From NCBI GenBank assembly GCA_964580675.1, contig CAZOLI010000002.1:1-64000 (forward strand): 64,000 nt of DNA. Reading direction: 5' to 3'. Under the pieces are notes generated by a model. That model was not told the origin of the DNA and did not search any database. It was given only the letters and a program-made list of their open reading frames with translations. Shown piece by piece: positions 61,198 to 64,000 of this stretch (position 1 is its first letter; the number at the start of each line of letters is the position of its first letter). The DNA comes from CAZOLI01 sp964580675. Lineage in GTDB: Bacteria > Planctomycetota > MHYJ01 > CAYXQY01. A program made the translations under genes and the position numbers.

Positions 61198-62441
61198 AAG
61201 AAATCACCAGAGAAAAAGTCGTTCGTCTGAATCCGGCCGTCACCTGTCCGCCAAAGAAATTTCTGGCCGGAATGGCGGGAATACCCGTTCGGATTGAGGA
61301 GTGGGAGGAGTCGGAAGAGGTACTGGGAAGGTGGCAGATAACAATCAATTTGCCTCGAAACCTTAATCCGCCGGAACTTGTGCCGGGTCCATTTGAAGGC
61401 GCGGACGTCCGGAAGCCACTTATGACGGAGACAAAGAAGCGAAACCGGGTTGTCCTCGTGTTGAATCGGTCAAACCTCCAGAAGTACATTCGGGAGACAC
61501 AGGGAATGGAGCCGGAACATGAATTCTGGCGAATAATAAGCAACACAATTGATCGATACTCCCGGACCGATCATACACTTCAATTTCCGAACGGTGGAAC
61601 ACTTGATCTCTCGGGGCGTCCTGCTCTTATGGGTGTTTTGAACGTCACTCCGGATTCATTCTCGGACGGGGGACAATACGAGGGGCTGGATGCCGCTCTT
61701 GAGCGTGCTCGAGAAATGGAAGAAGCCGGAGCAAGTATCATTGATGTAGGAGGGGAATCCACCCGCCCGGGAGCGGAACCCGTGCCGGTGGAGGAGGAGA
61801 TCGACCGGGTCTGTCCCGTAATAGAACGACTGCCGTCAGAAGTATCGGTGCCGGTATCAATTGATTCCCGGAAGCCGGACGTTGTGGAAGCCGCCCTTCA
61901 AGCGGGCGCCTCCATGATCAATGACGTAGGGGGTCTGACGGACGAACCGGAGATGATTGAACTGGCGGAGCAATTTGACGTACCTGTAATAGCAATGCAT
62001 ATGCAGGGAAATCCCCAGAATATGCAGGAGAACCCATCGTATGATCCGGATCCCGTGACGGAGATTCTTTCCTTTTTACAAAATTCCGTTGCGGAAGCAA
62101 AAGATCGAGGACTCCCGGAGGAGCAGCTAATTGTTGATCCGGGGATTGGCTTCGGGAAAACCGGCAAACACAATCGTGAAATTTTGAGGAGAGCCCACGA
62201 GTTTCGCAGTCTTGGCTTGCCGGTGATGCTGGGGACATCCCGCAAATCTTTTATCGGGGAGATTCTCGGTGTTCCGCCCCGGGAGCGGCAATTTGGAACG
62301 GCCGGCTCGATTGCTCCCTCCATTCTCAGCGGCCTTAATCTGTTCCGTGTACACGACGTCCGGGAGATTTATCAATTTTTAAAGGTTCTCTGGGCCGTTT
62401 ATGGTTCGACGTCCTGGGAGGAGTCGATCTATGTGGATTGA
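61191..62441 (+). CDS. folP: Dihydropteroate synthase with N-terminal extension
   Basis: Condenses dihydropterin pyrophosphate with p-aminobenzoate in folate synthesis. The protein is 416 residues from ATG 61191, with GGAG eight bases upstream, overlapping lptE. The TIM-barrel core starts only near residue 135: ALMGVLNVTPDSFSDGG, IIDVGGESTRPGAEPV, SIDSRKPDVVEAALQAGASM with INDVGG, IVDPGIGFGKTGKHN and GTSRKSFIGEI. The first 135 residues (RLNPAVTCPPKKFLAGMAGI...) are an extra domain; ordinary DHPS has about 270-290 residues. The start of cdaA overlaps its end by 11 bases, a folP-cdaA arrangement that recurs in other bacteria. Confidence 0.95.
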   Translation: MVEEITREKVVRLNPAVTCPPKKFLAGMAGIPVRIEEWEESEEVLGRWQITINLPRNLNPPELVPGPFEGADVRKPLMTETKKRNRVVLVLNRSNLQKYIRETQGMEPEHEFWRIISNTIDRYSRTDHTLQFPNGGTLDLSGRPALMGVLNVTPDSFSDGGQYEGLDAALERAREMEEAGASIIDVGGESTRPGAEPVPVEEEIDRVCPVIERLPSEVSVPVSIDSRKPDVVEAALQAGASMINDVGGLTDEPEMIELAEQFDVPVIAMHMQGNPQNMQENPSYDPDPVTEILSFLQNSVAEAKDRGLPEEQLIVDPGIGFGKTGKHNREILRRAHEFRSLGLPVMLGTSRKSFIGEILGVPPRERQFGTAGSIAPSILSGLNLFRVHDVREIYQFLKVLWAVYGSTSWEESIYVD

Positions 62442-63198
62442 TGTTTTGGTCACGGCAGGGGAGATTCTCCTTCTTTTCCTGGGCATCTTCTATGTGCTTC
62501 GATTCGTACAGGGAACCCGGGGAGGGGGAATTATGCGTGGCTTCATTTTTGCGTTTATAGGGGGTTTCGTCGTGCTTCTCTGGCTTACCCGATTTGTTCC
62601 GATGTCCCGCATCCGGTTTATTCTGGAGGAGTGGCTCGTGCCGGCCTTTGCACTGGTTCTGTTGATTGTTTTTCAGCCGGAAATACGACGAGGGCTCGTC
62701 CGGCTCGGTCAGAATCCGCTTATTCGGTCCGTCTTCGGCCGCCGGCGATCGGGTCCGGTGGAGGAGATCACCCAGGCGGTCGAGATGCTGTCGAGAAACC
62801 GTATTGGGGCTCTTATAACCGTCTGTGGAGATAGTGGTCTGGAGTCCTACATCGAAGGGGGTATTCGACTCGACGCCGAAATATCGCGAGAATTGATTCA
62901 GAGTATTTTCTATCCCGGGACGGCTTTACACGACGGAGCCATCATCATTGACGGAAAAAAAATTGCGGCCGCCGGGTGTTTGCTTCCCCTCGCCGATGAT
63001 CAGGATGTTGCGAAGGGTCTGGGTACACGGCACAGGGCCGGGCTGGGCATAACGGTGGAAACCGATGCACTGAGCATTATTGTGTCGGAGGAAACAGGCG
63101 AGATATCAACGGCCGCGCGCGGTGAAATACAACAGGACGTGGCCCCGGAAGACGTTGAAATAGCCCTTCGCCAAATATATACTGATGCGCAATATTAA
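62431..63198 (+). CDS. cdaA: Diadenylate cyclase CdaA
   Basis: Makes c-di-AMP from two ATP at the inner membrane. The protein is 255 residues from ATG 62431. Three helices (about 3-75) precede the DAC domain, which has the catalytic LHDGAIIID and GLGTRHRAGLGITVETDAL motifs, with the DGA and RHR residues intact. It overlaps folP and is followed after 204 bases by cdaR, its usual regulator. c-di-AMP controls K+ and osmolyte transport, of interest if the organism is halophilic. Confidence 0.95.
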   Translation: MWIDVLVTAGEILLLFLGIFYVLRFVQGTRGGGIMRGFIFAFIGGFVVLLWLTRFVPMSRIRFILEEWLVPAFALVLLIVFQPEIRRGLVRLGQNPLIRSVFGRRRSGPVEEITQAVEMLSRNRIGALITVCGDSGLESYIEGGIRLDAEISRELIQSIFYPGTALHDGAIIIDGKKIAAAGCLLPLADDQDVAKGLGTRHRAGLGITVETDALSIIVSEETGEISTAARGEIQQDVAPEDVEIALRQIYTDAQY

Positions 63199-63402
63199 GG
63201 GGAAAGGATCGGCTGCTGTCATTTCTATGCCACGATCAAAAATATATCGAGACATGGGGTTGTCGTCCTGTTATTTACCCCAATGCGTTTCAGCGGTTCG
63301 AAGGGGCAGGCGCTGGGTGGCTGAAACCGGACCGGTTCCTTCGTCCAGCAGGACATTTGCGCTCCTGAATAATCAGATGTCATTTTTTGCGTCCCGATAT
63401 TT

Positions 63403-64000
63403 ATGGTAGAACAAACCACCTCCGAGAAGGGAGGATACATCCCATCGTGGATTGCGGTGTTCCTGAACAATCCGGGCACGACAATCGCCGCACTGGTGGG
63501 AGCTGTTGGTATATGGTTTTACGTCCAGGGACGTATTGAGGGCACACAGAACCTTTCTGCTTCCCTTGATTTTTCTGTTCAGGAAGGCTATGTCATTACG
63601 ACCATCAAGGACGAGGACGGAAAGGAAATAACCGGCAAATACGATATTAATCTTCAGGGTCCTATTTCTCTCCTTGAGCGAATAAAAAACCAGAACCTGA
63701 AAATCGCGAAACAGATTCCCGCTCCGCCGGAACAGCAAGAGCAGAAAACGTTTGAGATTGAAATTACGGAGGCGGACCTGAACCTGTCATCCGGAGAGTT
63801 CCCGCTGGGCGTCCATATGAACCCGCGAACAACCAGCCTGAAAGTGCATGTGGAAAAGCTGGTCAACCAGGATCGTGCCCTTCCCGTGAGTTCCCTTGAG
63901 GAAAAGATCAATTACTTCACGATGGGGAGCCCCCGGGAGGATTATCGCATCACCGACGTGTCGACAAATTTTTCCTCGGTTACTCTGAGTGGTCCGGTTT
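63403..64000 (+). CDS. cdaR: CdaR/YbbR-domain regulator of CdaA, C-terminus beyond the window
   Basis: A membrane-anchored protein whose YbbR repeats lie outside the cytoplasm and modulate CdaA. From ATG 63403 I read 199 residues to the window end: SWIAVFLNNPGTTIAALVGA with a single helix ending GIWFYVQ, then the first YbbR-like domain (SASLDFSVQEGYVI... KYDINLQGPISLLERIK... LKVHVEKLVN) and the start of the next. The match to the family is by position and fold pattern more than by sharp motifs. Confidence 0.85.
   Translation, partial: MVEQTTSEKGGYIPSWIAVFLNNPGTTIAALVGAVGIWFYVQGRIEGTQNLSASLDFSVQEGYVITTIKDEDGKEITGKYDINLQGPISLLERIKNQNLKIAKQIPAPPEQQEQKTFEIEITEADLNLSSGEFPLGVHMNPRTTSLKVHVEKLVNQDRALPVSSLEEKINYFTMGSPREDYRITDVSTNFSSVTLSGPV

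Noticed and set aside
1..64000. tRNA, rRNA or CRISPR arrays
   Set aside because: I scanned the intergenic regions for T-loop motifs, rRNA blocks and evenly spaced repeats and found none. TTCGAATCC-like strings are inside coding regions.

Overview
The window looks like a scaffold from an uncultured or draft genome of the PVC superphylum (Planctomycetes, Verrucomicrobia, Chlamydiae and relatives). The best lineage marker is the small protein at 10530-10799, whose first 50 residues match the PVC-specific 'small basic protein' family. A Ser/Thr kinase, a pseudopilin, many lipoproteins and dense families of GC-rich hairpin repeats fit this. Genus or class cannot be read from the sequence. Many proteins carry long Glu/Asp-rich tails, which may be a salt adaptation or a lineage habit. 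Five runs of exactly 100 N are scaffold joins; two are flanked by identical 55-bp copies and are assembly artefacts rather than biology.

Layout. 1-9181: Ser/Thr kinase (runs off the left edge), rpsO-pnp, purD-ftcD, alanine dehydrogenase and a small protein sharing a domain with the kinase. 9432-14523: acidic membrane protein, PVC small protein, manA (split by a false gap), a CBM48/coiled-coil protein and an orphan 2-oxoacid dehydrogenase E1 alpha. 14683-27952: a response regulator, then a formate/molybdenum-cofactor region: fdhD, cysteine desulfurase, mobA, a pseudopilin, a formate-dehydrogenase-like molybdoenzyme, an RDD protein, and moaA, moaC-moaB fusion, moeA, moaE. 27953-34423: repeat-rich DNA around an ABC-2 transporter and an ABCB-type exporter.

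34424-38713: SulP transporter, then glycosyltransferase and ATP-grasp genes on the minus strand behind a cold-shock protein gene with its own promoter. 39545-50999: a six-gene minus-strand cluster with tight spacing, serA, DUF1015, purQ, a 2196-residue lipoprotein of 18 Ig-like modules plus TPRs, mgtC-like, and a lipoprotein. 51336-55145: sigma-54 activator and a PAS-only sensor. 55756-64000: nuoB, nuoC and nuoI only, two lipoproteins, an M48 protease, lptE, folP, cdaA and the start of cdaR.

Working together: fdhD, the desulfurase, mobA and the moa/moe genes provide cofactor and sulfur for the molybdoenzyme at 20447, but moaD and moeB are not in the window. cdaA-cdaR is a c-di-AMP synthesis module. 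lptE, the lipoproteins and the M48 protease indicate a diderm envelope with outer-membrane maintenance. The most unusual items are the alternating two-module giant lipoprotein, a dispersed repeat with compensatory base changes, a glycosyltransferase that seems to start at ATT, the acidic tails on housekeeping proteins, and the nuoB-C-I mini-cluster.
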